From positions 1-46,337 of the forward strand of contig CANIWM010000052.1 in the NCBI GenBank assembly GCA_947471505.1: DNA of 46,337 nt. The letters are read 5' to 3'. A program made the position numbers and the translations under genes. The stretch comes from Chthoniobacteraceae bacterium (GTDB taxonomy: Bacteria > Verrucomicrobiota > Verrucomicrobiia > Chthoniobacterales > Chthoniobacteraceae). Positions 29,401 to 35,858 of the stretch are shown piece by piece. Each line of letters starts with the position of its first letter. Positions within the stretch are counted from its first letter, which is position 1. The notes under the pieces were generated by a model. The model saw only the letters and a program-made list of their open reading frames with translations. It was not told where the DNA came from and ran no database searches.

Positions 29401-29550
29401 CTTGATGTCGGCATCGGCGGTGAACTCCGCCTTCATCGTCACCTTCTCTCCATTTTTCGACGTCTTCGAGGGCCAAATCCACGCGGGTTCGGCATAGAGC
29501 GAAGTGATGAGAAGTGCGGGCAATAGTGTGCGTGCAAGGATTCGATTCAT
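26434..29550 (-). CDS. PVC-type haem-binding dehydrogenase-like protein
   Basis: A 1038-residue periplasmic protein of a type common in Planctomycetes and Verrucomicrobia. A signal peptide (MNRILARTLLPALLITSLYA) precedes a small beta domain with FINGVQAGES. Then comes a sorbosone/glucose-dehydrogenase-like beta-propeller (VTMTVDPKGRIIACDQYGK, GPHGIVLSPDGKSLYF, HGFRNEYDIAFDANGE). HEAT-like alanine-rich helices follow. The C-terminal cytochrome c domain has CASCH (905-909) and the ending MMPPGLINSLNPEELKDLI, typical of this group. It probably oxidises a sugar or related substrate and passes electrons to its haem. I start at 29550, where the signal peptide begins; the frame upstream lacks similarity. 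Confidence 0.92.
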   Translation of the reverse strand: MNRILARTLLPALLITSLYAEPAWIWPSKTSKNGEKVTMKAEFTADADIKTATISLSCDNSAKVFINGVQAGESSDWNEPMLNVNVKASLRPGVNEIRVEGKNNDGIAALVAKLSIAYAAGKKQTVETDATWLGAPAGSATFAPVVVIQKYGDGPWGRILDGVAKGGGKSGGAVLAADALQLPPDFKGELLYTVPKAEQGSWVTMTVDPKGRIIACDQYGKMYRITVPAIGTSEGTAVEELKNPEGPDKKAIGGAHGLLYAFDSLYVMINEQDGKGLWRLKDTNGDDQFDKADYLRHIEGGGEHGPHGIVLSPDGKSLYFACGNHTKQPDHTEISRAAMGGWSEDHVLPRLWDGNGHAKGITAPGGCIYKTDPDGKVIELVSHGFRNEYDIAFDANGELFTYDSDMEWDIGSPWYRPTRIAHATSGSDNGWRSGAGKWPEIYPDSLPATLDIGPGSPTGVTFGTGAKFPAKYQRAFFACDWTYGTMYAINLTPAGGSFAAEKTEFVSGKPLPLTDAIIHPKDGAMYFTIGGRRSQSALYRVTYVGKESTAPAPAYAVTPEAKIRHELEKLHEAGTGPEAVAKAWPYLSHADRRIRFAARVAIERQPVAGWADKAIAETNPQASIEALVALARMGRSPEAVAAAAAQQKKLDGSSGAVFPVGPKDQALQINIFAALARHDFTKLSPDLQPGLLRAYQLAITRLGKPIRAAALPILSKYDGLFPTKDALLNRELLALLVALDSPTVVAKTVPLLATTADAGTAVGTDELLARNDGYANAARAMAASRPNRQAIAYAASLRAATVGWTPELRKAYFGWFPIAQSWKGGNSFPKFLDHIAEDALLNVPDAERAAMKTLAASKPVVAANIVAAKGPGRAWTVDEVEKLVAGGLKGRDFANGKAMFAATLCASCHKFAGDGGSIGPDLTGAGNRYTIRDLAENILDPSKVISDQYGTDYIDLKDGGVVIGRVTGEEAGKLMVMASALAPNDLTGVPLANVKSRKPWTISMMPPGLINSLNPEELKDLIAYLLSAGNEKDKAFAK

Positions 29551-29650
29551 ATAAATTGTGCGGTAGAAAGCCACGACATGGACGCGGCTTAGTGGCTTTG
29601 ATTCGACTACCGCATTTTGTCCGCAGACTGTGCAAGCCAAACCGACCGAC

Positions 29651-30172
29651 TCACCGCAGCCGCGCCAACTCTGCCTGCAATTCACGCCGTCGGGATTCGT
29701 AGAGTGTGCGGGCGGATTTGAGCCGCTCGGCTTTGCCCATGCCGCTTACCAATCCGACTCCGCACATCACGATAAAGAACAGGCCCATCACAGTCATCAT
29801 CCCGCCGGACCGCGCCGACGTCCCCGCGCACAGAATCATCAAGCCCACCACAAGCCCCACCGCGCTCCCGATGACATCCCCTGCCCCCGGTTCGTGGGTG
29901 CCACGCTTTCCATGGACGAGATGCTTCTCGCGTTCCATCACCCACTCACGATCGAGCTGTGCGATGTCGTTTTGCACGCGAATCACGTCGATGCTCCCGG
30001 CAATTGCTTCCGTCCTTTCCTCGATGGCCTCCAGCTTCTCCGTAAAAATAGACGACGCCGTGCGCTGCACGGAAAGCTGAGAGCCGCAGTGGTTGCAGGT
30101 GAGGTAGCGCGCGGAATCCGAAGTCTCCAGCGGAGCCCCACATTCATTGCAGCGGACGGTGACGAGGTGCAT
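29651..30172 (-). CDS. Zinc-ribbon membrane protein of unknown function
   Basis: A 173-residue protein. Two CxxC pairs at 8/11 and 26/29 (CNECG and CNHCG) form an N-terminal zinc ribbon. A helical, possibly coiled-coil stretch follows (about 41-85), then two closely spaced hydrophobic segments (about 103-120 and 126-145), and a charged C-terminal helix (KAERLKSARTLYESRRRELQ). It probably sits in the inner membrane with its ribbon in the cytoplasm. It begins five bases after the hisD stop on the same strand, so it is likely co-transcribed with hisD, without an obvious functional link. Confidence 0.75.
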   Translation of the reverse strand: MHLVTVRCNECGAPLETSDSARYLTCNHCGSQLSVQRTASSIFTEKLEAIEERTEAIAGSIDVIRVQNDIAQLDREWVMEREKHLVHGKRGTHEPGAGDVIGSAVGLVVGLMILCAGTSARSGGMMTVMGLFFIVMCGVGLVSGMGKAERLKSARTLYESRRRELQAELARLR

Positions 30173-30177
30173 ACGTG

Positions 30178-31449
30178 TTATGCTTCAAAGCGAATCCGCG
30201 CGCTGCGTCCGTGGGCGTCGAGCCCTTCGAGTTTGCTGAACTGATCGATCGTGCCGACGGATTTCTCCAGCGATGCGCGGTTCAGCCGGACGATGCTCGT
30301 GCGGCGCTGGAACATGTCTGCCATGAGGCCGGGGAAGGATTTGCCCGCGCCGCCAGTGGGCAAAGTGTGGCTCGGCCCGGCGACGAAATCGCCCGCTGCA
30401 ACGGGCGACCAGCCACCGAGAAAGATCGCGCCGCTGGTGCGGATTTCTTTGGCAAGGGCATCCTCATTTTTTGCCACGATGGAGATGTGCTCGGGCGCGA
30501 ACTCGTTGGCGATGCTTACGCCGTCGGCGAGTTTTTTGACGAGGATGAGCGCGGCGTTTTGCTCCAGCACTTCGGTGAGGTATTCGCGGCGGCTGAGCGT
30601 GGCTGCTTGGCGGGCGATGGCCTTTTCCACGGCGGCGAGAAGTTTCGCGCTGTCGGTGATGAAGAGGATGCTGCTGCCGTGGCCGTGCTCGGCTTGCGCC
30701 AGCAGGTCGGCGGCGACCCACGCGGCGTTTGCGGTGGCGTCGGCGAGGACGAGGATTTCCGACGGGCCGGGCAGGAGGTCTATGGCGACTTGGCCAAACG
30801 CTTGCCGCTTTGCCTCCACGACCCACGGGCTGCCGGGGCCGAAGATTTTTTGCACCGGGCGGATGGTCGCTGTGCCGTAGGCCATCGCCGCAATCGCCTG
30901 CGCTCCGCCGACGCGGTAAATCTCCGTCGCTCCAGCTTTGCGCAGGGCGAAAAGGAGCGCGGGATTGATTGTGCCGTCCTTCCCGCAAGGCGTGGTGGCG
31001 ACGATCTCCGGGCAGCCTGCCGCGCGGGCGACGGTGACGGTCATGATCGCCGTGGAGACGAGCGGCGCAGTCCCGCCCGGCACATACACGCCGACGCGCT
31101 GGAAGGGGTCGAACCGCTCGCCGATTTTCGCGCCCTGTGCGTTGCGGCCCGACCACGATTTGCGCAGGCTCTTTTTCGCGAACGCAAACACGTTGCGGTC
31201 TGCGGCAGCGATGGCGCGGCGCGTGGCCATATCCACGCTGGCAGGCTCCGCGACGGCGAGTTGCGCGGCCTTCATCATGGGTCCGCCGAATTTCGCCGTG
31301 AGCGCCAGCAACGCCGCGTCGCCGTCTTTGCGGATGGCTGCGATGATGCCCGCGACGGTCGAGCGCACTTCCTCCGTGGGCTCGGCATGGCGCTTGAGCG
31401 CGTTCAGAGCTTTGGAAAAACCGGGCTGGTCGTGGCGTAATACATTCAT
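30178..31449 (-). CDS. hisD: Histidinol dehydrogenase
   Basis: A 423-residue enzyme that oxidises L-histidinol to histidine in two NAD-dependent steps, the end of histidine biosynthesis. The family signatures are clear: GVYVPGGTAPLVSTAIM, RVGGAQAIAAMAYG, DLLPGPSEILVLAD, LAQAEHGHGSSILF with the zinc-site Gln/His, and APEHISIV with the catalytic Glu-His pair, then AGPSHTLPTGG. The length is normal. Other his genes are not in the window, so the pathway is not clustered here. Confidence 0.97.
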   Translation of the reverse strand: MNVLRHDQPGFSKALNALKRHAEPTEEVRSTVAGIIAAIRKDGDAALLALTAKFGGPMMKAAQLAVAEPASVDMATRRAIAAADRNVFAFAKKSLRKSWSGRNAQGAKIGERFDPFQRVGVYVPGGTAPLVSTAIMTVTVARAAGCPEIVATTPCGKDGTINPALLFALRKAGATEIYRVGGAQAIAAMAYGTATIRPVQKIFGPGSPWVVEAKRQAFGQVAIDLLPGPSEILVLADATANAAWVAADLLAQAEHGHGSSILFITDSAKLLAAVEKAIARQAATLSRREYLTEVLEQNAALILVKKLADGVSIANEFAPEHISIVAKNEDALAKEIRTSGAIFLGGWSPVAAGDFVAGPSHTLPTGGAGKSFPGLMADMFQRRTSIVRLNRASLEKSVGTIDQFSKLEGLDAHGRSARIRFEA

Positions 31450-31556
31450 TGGATGCTGCGCTGTTTACGCACTCGCCGCCTCGTTGAAAAGGCCGAGATT
31501 TCCGTATGGCGGAATCCTTGACGCTGCTACCCTCGCGCCCCTACGTTGCGCGCCTT

Positions 31557-32885
31557 ATGCGAAAGCGTGCGCTGTATTTAGCCCTACCAATTTTAATTCT
31601 CACCCTTCCACAGCCGTCGTCGGCGGTGGATGTTTTCGGCTTCAAGGTCTTCGAGAAAAAGAAGCCCACAGGCCCAGTCACGCCGACTTCTGCCGACGAG
31701 GCTGCGGCAAAAGGTGACGTGAAGCGCGTGGACGAACTCATCGCCGCCAACGACCTCGGCGGCGCGCTCAAGCTCGCCCGCTCCATCGTCGCCCAGCGTG
31801 CGCTCACCTCGGCAGCAGCGCGCGCGCAGTTCCAAATCGGCCAGATTTTGGAGCGCAAACAGGACCACGACGACGCCTTCAAAGCCTACAGCGACTACCT
31901 CACCAACTACCCTCGTGGCGGCGACTTCGATAGCGTGGTGAAGGCGCAGTTTGAAATCGCCAAGATGTTCATGGAAGGCCGCAAGAAGAAGGTTCTCGGT
32001 GTCACCATCTCCACCAGCTACGGCAAGGCCGAAACGATGTTTGCGGATATCGTCCGCCGCGCACCGTTCCACCGGCTCGCGCCCATCGCGCAATTTAATG
32101 TCGGCCAAGTCCTCGAGCGTCAGGGCAAGCCTTCCGAAGCCCTCGCTGCCTACCAGGAACTCGTCGTCCGCTACCCCGGCGACCCCATCACCGACGACGC
32201 GCAGTACCAGATTGGCTACGTCCAACTTCAAGAAACCCAGCGCGGATCCTACGACGAAAACGGGCGCCAGCGTGCAAAAGAAGCTTTCGAGGATTTTGCT
32301 GCCCGATACCCCAACAGCGAAAAGATCGCCCAAGCCCGCCAGAACGTCAAAACCCTCTCCACCAACGATGTCGCAGGCTCGCTCGACGCCGCCCGTTTCT
32401 ACGACCGCGCAAAGCAATACCGCGCTGCCGCCATTTACTATAACGACGTAATCCGCCAATCCCCCGGCACGCCGGAAAGCGAGATCGCCACCAAGCGCAT
32501 CGCCGAACTCAAAAACATCGTCGGCGCAGACGCCCTCCGTGGGCCGAGCAAGCCCCTCACCGGCTCCGAGGCATTGGCGCGCCGCCAAGCGCAAGCCCGA
32601 GTGGATACTGCCGCGCGTCCCGATTTTGCAGGCCCAGCCGTGGACCTCCCGCCGCTGCCCGGCAATATGAACCCGAGACTTCGGATGCCCGCTGGCCCCG
32701 TCGTTGAGCCCGCGCTGCCCACTGGCGACCCGCTCCAACCCGGCACTGGCCTCATCCCCGCCGCCGAACTTCCGCCCTTGCCTGAGGCAAAGCCTGCCGA
32801 GTCGCCCGCGCCCGCTGAAGCTCCCGCCACGCCGCCCGTCGAGGAAGCCAAGCCCGCCGCCAAGCCGAAGAAGCAGAAGAAATGA
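31557..32885 (+). CDS. Secreted TPR protein, BamD/YfiO-like
   Basis: A 442-residue protein. The signal peptide MRKRALYLALPILILTLPQPSSA is cleaved near residue 23, and no lipobox cysteine is seen, unlike BamD itself. The middle contains TPR-like units typical of outer-membrane assembly proteins: RAQFQIGQILERKQDHDDAF, APIAQFNVGQVLERQGKPSE and DAQYQIGYVQLQE. The C-terminal third is proline/alanine-rich and ends in AAKPKKQKK. I start at 31557 because the signal peptide begins there. It overlaps the LptE-like gene by four bases, suggesting a shared envelope-assembly role. Confidence 0.82.
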   Translation: MRKRALYLALPILILTLPQPSSAVDVFGFKVFEKKKPTGPVTPTSADEAAAKGDVKRVDELIAANDLGGALKLARSIVAQRALTSAAARAQFQIGQILERKQDHDDAFKAYSDYLTNYPRGGDFDSVVKAQFEIAKMFMEGRKKKVLGVTISTSYGKAETMFADIVRRAPFHRLAPIAQFNVGQVLERQGKPSEALAAYQELVVRYPGDPITDDAQYQIGYVQLQETQRGSYDENGRQRAKEAFEDFAARYPNSEKIAQARQNVKTLSTNDVAGSLDAARFYDRAKQYRAAAIYYNDVIRQSPGTPESEIATKRIAELKNIVGADALRGPSKPLTGSEALARRQAQARVDTAARPDFAGPAVDLPPLPGNMNPRLRMPAGPVVEPALPTGDPLQPGTGLIPAAELPPLPEAKPAESPAPAEAPATPPVEEAKPAAKPKKQKK

Positions 32886-33400
32886 GGCTGCTCCTCGCGC
32901 TACTCACCCTCAGCCTTTGCGGATGCGCGGGCTACACCGTCGGCCCCATCAAGCCGACGCCGATGAAGCAAGTCCATCGCATCGCCGTCCGCAACTGGAA
33001 GAACGACACCCTCGAACCACGCATGGAAGTGCTCATCGCCACGATGATCATCAAGCAACTCCAGCAAGACGGCACTTACGAGATCACCGACGAAGCCCGC
33101 GCAGACGCCATCCTCGACGGCACGCTCCTCGCCATTGATCGCCGCCCCACGCGCTCCCTGCGCGGCAACATCCTGCAAACCCGCGAGTACCAGCTCACCC
33201 TCCGCGCCCGCTACACCCTCACCGAAAAAGGCACCGGCAAACCCATCGACCAGCGCAACATCAACGGCGTCACCAGCTTCTTCGTCACCGGCCAAAACAT
33301 CACCACCGCCGACAGCAACCAAGACGAACGCCAAGCCATTCCCCTCGCCGTCGAAGACCTCGCAGTCCGGCTCACGAGCAGCCTCAGCGAGGGCTGGTAG
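32882..33400 (+). CDS. LptE-like LPS-assembly lipoprotein
   Basis: A 172-residue outer-membrane lipoprotein. The signal MRLLLALLTLSLCGCAGYTVG has a lipobox with the cysteine in CGCAGY, the usual LptE/RlpB opening. The following IAVRNWKNDTLEPRMEVLIATMI and ADAILDGTLLAIDRRP match the family's alpha-beta fold. LptE plugs and supports LptD during LPS insertion. The start overlaps the TPR gene stop by four bases (ATGA). The C-terminus ends at AVRLTSSLSEGW, a normal end for the family. Confidence 0.85.
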   Translation: MRLLLALLTLSLCGCAGYTVGPIKPTPMKQVHRIAVRNWKNDTLEPRMEVLIATMIIKQLQQDGTYEITDEARADAILDGTLLAIDRRPTRSLRGNILQTREYQLTLRARYTLTEKGTGKPIDQRNINGVTSFFVTGQNITTADSNQDERQAIPLAVEDLAVRLTSSLSEGW

Positions 33401-33404
33401 CGCA

Positions 33405-34115
33405 GTGCTTACGCTCGTCCCAACCCCCATCGGCAACCTCGGAGACATCACCCTCCGCGCACTGGAGGCGCTGAAAAATGCCGACGTCATCGCGTGCGAA
33501 GACACCCGGCATTCGCTCAACTTACTCCGCCATTTCTCCATCGAGAAACCCCTCGTCAGCTACCACGAGCACAACGAAGCCCGCCGCACAGCAGAGCTGA
33601 TCGAGCAACTCGCCGCTGGCAAAAAAGTCGCCATCATCAGCGATGCTGGAATGCCCGGAATCAGCGACCCCGGCCACCGCCTCCTCCGCGCATGCCAGCA
33701 ACGCGGCGTCCCTTACACCGTCCTGCCGGGAGCCAGCGCCGTCCTCACCGGGCTCATCGGCTCTGGGTTTGAAGCGGGCGCATTTTTCTACGGCGGCTTC
33801 CTGCCCGTCAAAAGCGGCGGGCGCGAGCGCGACCTCCACATCGCCGCCGAGCGCGCAGAAACCAGCGTCTTTTTTGAGTCCCCTCACCGCCTCGTGAAGA
33901 CCCTCACCGCCGCCGTCCCCATTTTCTGCGAACGCCAAATCTGCGTCGCCCGCGAACTGACAAAGACCTTCGAGGAATTCCGCCGAGGCACCGCCGCCGA
34001 GCTTCTCGCCCACTTCACCGAGCGCCCGCCCAAAGGCGAAATCGTCCTCATTTTATCCGGCACCGACGAGCGCCCTATTTCGCCTTCTTCGGCTCCAGAA
34101 TCGCCGCGCCGATAA
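33405..34115 (+). CDS. rsmI: 16S rRNA 2'-O-methyltransferase RsmI
   Basis: A 236-residue tetrapyrrole-methylase-fold enzyme that methylates the ribose of C1402 in 16S rRNA. It opens VLTLVPTPIGNLGDITLRAL and has the family motifs CEDTRHSLNLL, ISDAGMPGISDPG, LPGASAVLTGLIGSG and FFESPHRL, then ARELTKTFEEFRRGT. The start is a GTG at 33405, four bases after the LptE stop; the frame further upstream reads through lptE out of frame. It is shorter than the roughly 286-residue E. coli protein because the C-terminal extension is missing. Its last 41 bp overlap the 3' end of lspA on the opposite strand. Confidence 0.94.
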   Translation: MLTLVPTPIGNLGDITLRALEALKNADVIACEDTRHSLNLLRHFSIEKPLVSYHEHNEARRTAELIEQLAAGKKVAIISDAGMPGISDPGHRLLRACQQRGVPYTVLPGASAVLTGLIGSGFEAGAFFYGGFLPVKSGGRERDLHIAAERAETSVFFESPHRLVKTLTAAVPIFCERQICVARELTKTFEEFRRGTAAELLAHFTERPPKGEIVLILSGTDERPISPSSAPESPRR

Positions 34116-34602
34116 AGCACCCCGCTGCGATGAAAATGCACGAATCCGCGACGTTGAACGCGGGCCACGGGTTCGCGAAGCGGACGTGCAAATCGAAGAG
34201 CAGAAAGTCCACGACGTAGCCGTGCAAAATGCGGTCGGTGACATTGCCGAGGATCCCGCCGAGCAGCAGTGCCACGCCAAAGCGCGACGGCTTATCCGTG
34301 AAGACGTTTTTGCGCCACGCCACGAGCAGCCCCGCAAACGTCGCCAGCGAGAGCACGACGAAAAACCAGTTGTTCCCCGAGCCCATGCTGAATGCCGCGC
34401 CCGTGTTCGCCCAGTGGACGAGCTGGAACCAGCCGGGAATCACATCACGCTCCATCGGCAGATGCGCCGTCTTTTTCAGCACTTCGGGAAAGCGCGCGAT
34501 ATTCTGCTCGCTCGGCACCAGCGCAAAGTGGGTGAAAATCCACCACTTCGTAAGCTGGTCGAGCACGTAGGACGGGAGGGCGATAGCAGCGAGAAATTTC
34601 AT
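34075..34602 (-). CDS. lspA: Lipoprotein signal peptidase II
   Basis: A 175-residue membrane aspartyl protease that cleaves prolipoproteins before the lipid-modified cysteine. The family motifs are present: VLDQLTKWWI near the N-terminus, NTGAAFSMGSG, and the two catalytic aspartates in GNVTDRILHGYVVDFL and FNVADS. Four hydrophobic segments are visible. It processes lipoproteins such as the binding protein, haem lipoprotein and LptE-like protein of this window. The gene converges on rsmI with a 41-bp coding overlap, and its start codon overlaps the stop of a 19-codon frame upstream. Confidence 0.95.
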   Translation of the reverse strand: MKFLAAIALPSYVLDQLTKWWIFTHFALVPSEQNIARFPEVLKKTAHLPMERDVIPGWFQLVHWANTGAAFSMGSGNNWFFVVLSLATFAGLLVAWRKNVFTDKPSRFGVALLLGGILGNVTDRILHGYVVDFLLFDLHVRFANPWPAFNVADSCIFIAAGCFIGAAILEPKKAK

Positions 34603-34658
34603 CGGTTTTGGGACCCTCGTTTCCCCTTCATTCGCTCGCGAAGTTCTTCATTTGTCAT
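34599..34658 (-). CDS. Possible 19-codon leader peptide upstream of lspA
   Basis: An ATG at 34658 opens a frame encoding MTNEELRERMKGKRGSQNR and ends in a TGA that overlaps the lspA ATG by four bases. The arrangement suggests translational coupling, and the charged sequence reads like a genuine protein terminus. It might also be the relic of an upstream gene. There is no clear ribosome-binding site, so expression is uncertain. Confidence 0.3.
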   Translation of the reverse strand: MTNEELRERMKGKRGSQNR

Positions 34659-34738
34659 GGGCTCACGCTAAAGACAAGGGGCGGAGAGCTGCGAGGAATT
34701 TCATCGTTTCTGCGTGAAGCAAAAGGTCTGAGGCGCGC

Positions 34739-34835
34739 CGTAGCTCGACTTTCCAAAGTCGAGGTTGGACGTTTCCAACAGAGAGAACGCCCTGCTTTTC
34801 CCGACGCTCACTCGACATTGGAATGTTGAGCTACG
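34739..34835 (+). repeat. Palindromic ~97-bp repeat element, copy 1
   Basis: The element runs from CGTAGCTC to GAGCTACG. Its left arm is a hairpin CTCGACTTT-cc-AAAGTCGAG (34744-34763) and its right arm is CTCGACATT-gg-AATGTTGAG (34811-34830), so the two ends are inverted copies of each other. The middle (GACGTTTCC through CCTGCTTTT) matches the reverse complement of copy 2 at 35317-35414. By eye the copies are roughly 80% alike over their full length. Confidence 0.8.
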
Positions 34836-35077
34836 TTTTTGCCCCCCCATCTTCCAAGGGTGCCCAAGTCGGGCAAATCTGCCCCTGCCCGACGCCCTTT
34901 CGTGGAGCGGCGGCCCCCTTTTGAGACTGTCTCTCAAAAAGGCGCCATTAGAGACGGCCCTTTCGTGTGTCGCTCATGCTCAAGTGTGCCAAGTTCCCAA
35001 ACGTAGAACCACGTCCGCCCACTTTACAGAGGTCGGGAGGGTCATTTTGTCCCTTTTCGCCCTGTCTCAACCGTCAG
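34836..35077. other. Gene-free DNA between repeat copy 1 and the tandem array
   Basis: I see no convincing gene here. It contains further hairpins: GTCGGGCA (34868-34875) paired with TGCCCGAC (34886-34893), and TTTTGAGA (34919-34926) paired with TCTCAAAA (34932-34939). A frame starting at 34967 runs on into the tandem array, but its first 37 codons have no recognisable features. Confidence 0.6.
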
Positions 35078-35347
35078 GGTGCCTCCGACATACGTCAGGG
35101 CATCGCCGACATACGTCAGGGTGCCGCCGACATACGTCAGGGTGCCGCCAACATATGTCAGGCACTCGCCGATATACGTCAGGACATCACCGATATACGC
35201 GAGGCACAGGGCGACCTACGCAATGCACACGCCGACATACCAAAGGGAGCCGGGCAGGCACGAAAGGACCATGCCGATGGTCGAAAGAGCCTGCCCGACA
35301 TACAAAAGGCACGCGCCGTAGCTCGACATTCCAATGTCGAGTCGTAG
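34967..35347 (+). CDS. Doubtful coding frame with heptad repeats
   Basis: This frame would encode 126 residues with about eleven seven-residue units of the pattern xxADIRQ, a coiled-coil-like periodicity. The unit repeats end at SLPDIQK and the frame runs into the left hairpin of repeat copy 2. No ribosome-binding site, signal or domain outside the array supports translation, and other frames over the array are equally open. I list it because heptad-coding minisatellites can be real genes. Confidence 0.2.
   Translation: MSLMLKCAKFPNVEPRPPTLQRSGGSFCPFSPCLNRQGASDIRQGIADIRQGAADIRQGAANICQALADIRQDITDIREAQGDLRNAHADIPKGAGQARKDHADGRKSLPDIQKARAVARHSNVES
35078..35308 (+). repeat. Tandem array, eleven 21-bp units
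   Basis: Eleven contiguous 21-bp units share the core GCCGACATACGTCAG. The first four differ by only a few bases, units five to eight diverge further, and the last three keep only traces, so the array decays from left to right. Because 21 is a multiple of three, all three forward frames stay open. In the frame from 34967 the units spell heptads such as GAADIRQ and ALADIRQ, which would make a short coiled coil; the other frames give PTYVR-type and RRHTSG-type repeats. There are no spacers, so it is not a CRISPR array. It stops eight bases before repeat copy 2. Confidence 0.85.
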
Positions 35348-35414
35348 TCGCGCAAAAGCAGGACGCTTTTTCTGAAGGGAACGTCAAAACTCAACTTTGG
35401 AAAGTCGAGCTACG
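35317..35414 (-). repeat. Palindromic ~98-bp repeat element, copy 2 (inverted)
   Basis: It begins CGTAGCTC and ends GAGCTACG, like copy 1. The left hairpin is CTCGACATT-cc-AATGTCGAG and the right is CTCAACTTT-gg-AAAGTCGAG. Read on the minus strand it aligns with copy 1 along its whole length, including the inner GACGTTCCC and CCTGCTTTT. The two copies therefore face each other around about 480 bp that contains the 21-bp array. Confidence 0.8.
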
Positions 35415-35858
35415 CCGCCTTCCCGCCTTTGTCCGCTCCACGATGGCGGGTTCTTTTTTGACGAACAGCGCGGTCACACCCTTCGATGTCCGCGCCGGAC
35501 GATCAAGGAGGGGGGCTTTCCTAAGCCCCCTGTGCCGAAAAGTGAAAAGCAGCGGCAGACAGCGGCGCACGGACGGGATCGGCCCCAAGGAGGGGGAACG
35601 TCTCGTTCCCCTGAACCACGAAGTGGTTCCCGGTTGCTCGCAGTTGAAGAGCGGCGCTTCGCGCCTCAGGGGAACGGGACGTTCCCCCTCCTTGAGGGCT
35701 TTCGCCCTTTTCGTGCCGTTCCTGTCGCATTCCTCTTTTAATCACACCCGGAAAACGGCCCTCCCGAGTATTCGGCCTTGGCTGCACCTTTCCCGACAAG
35801 TCGGGACAGACGGGGCTTAGGAAAAGCCCCGCGCCCATCCGGCTCGCACGCCGCCCTC
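35415..35858. other. Gene-free, hairpin-rich remainder of the island
   Basis: No gene is evident in these 444 bp. Apart from the 109-bp element listed separately, it holds a pair of inverted hairpins: GGGGGCTT-tcct-AAGCCCCC (35511-35530) and GGGGCTT-aggaa-AAGCCCC (35812-35830). Read on opposite strands the two are near-identical. A perfect palindrome TCCCGAC-aa-GTCGGGA lies at 35791-35806. The second pair lies just past the 3' end of the SEC-C gene and could act as its terminator. Confidence 0.6.
35586..35694. repeat. 109-bp element with 29-bp terminal inverted repeats
   Basis: The left end (35586-35614, opening CAAGGAGGGGGAACGT) and right end (35666-35694) are inverted repeats that match at 28 of 29 positions. 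Each end is itself a hairpin (GGGGAACG facing CGTTCCCC), and a further perfect hairpin GAACCAC-gaa-GTGGTTC lies at 35613-35629. There is no coding content. Size and nested palindromes resemble the other small elements in this window, but the sequence is different. Confidence 0.75.

Noticed and set aside
35078-35308. CRISPR array
   Set aside because: The units are contiguous with no unique spacers between them, and no cas gene is nearby.
34765-35820. 351-codon forward frame through the island
   Set aside because: It is open mainly because the 21-bp units contain no stops in any frame; it crosses two palindromic elements and has no recognisable domain.
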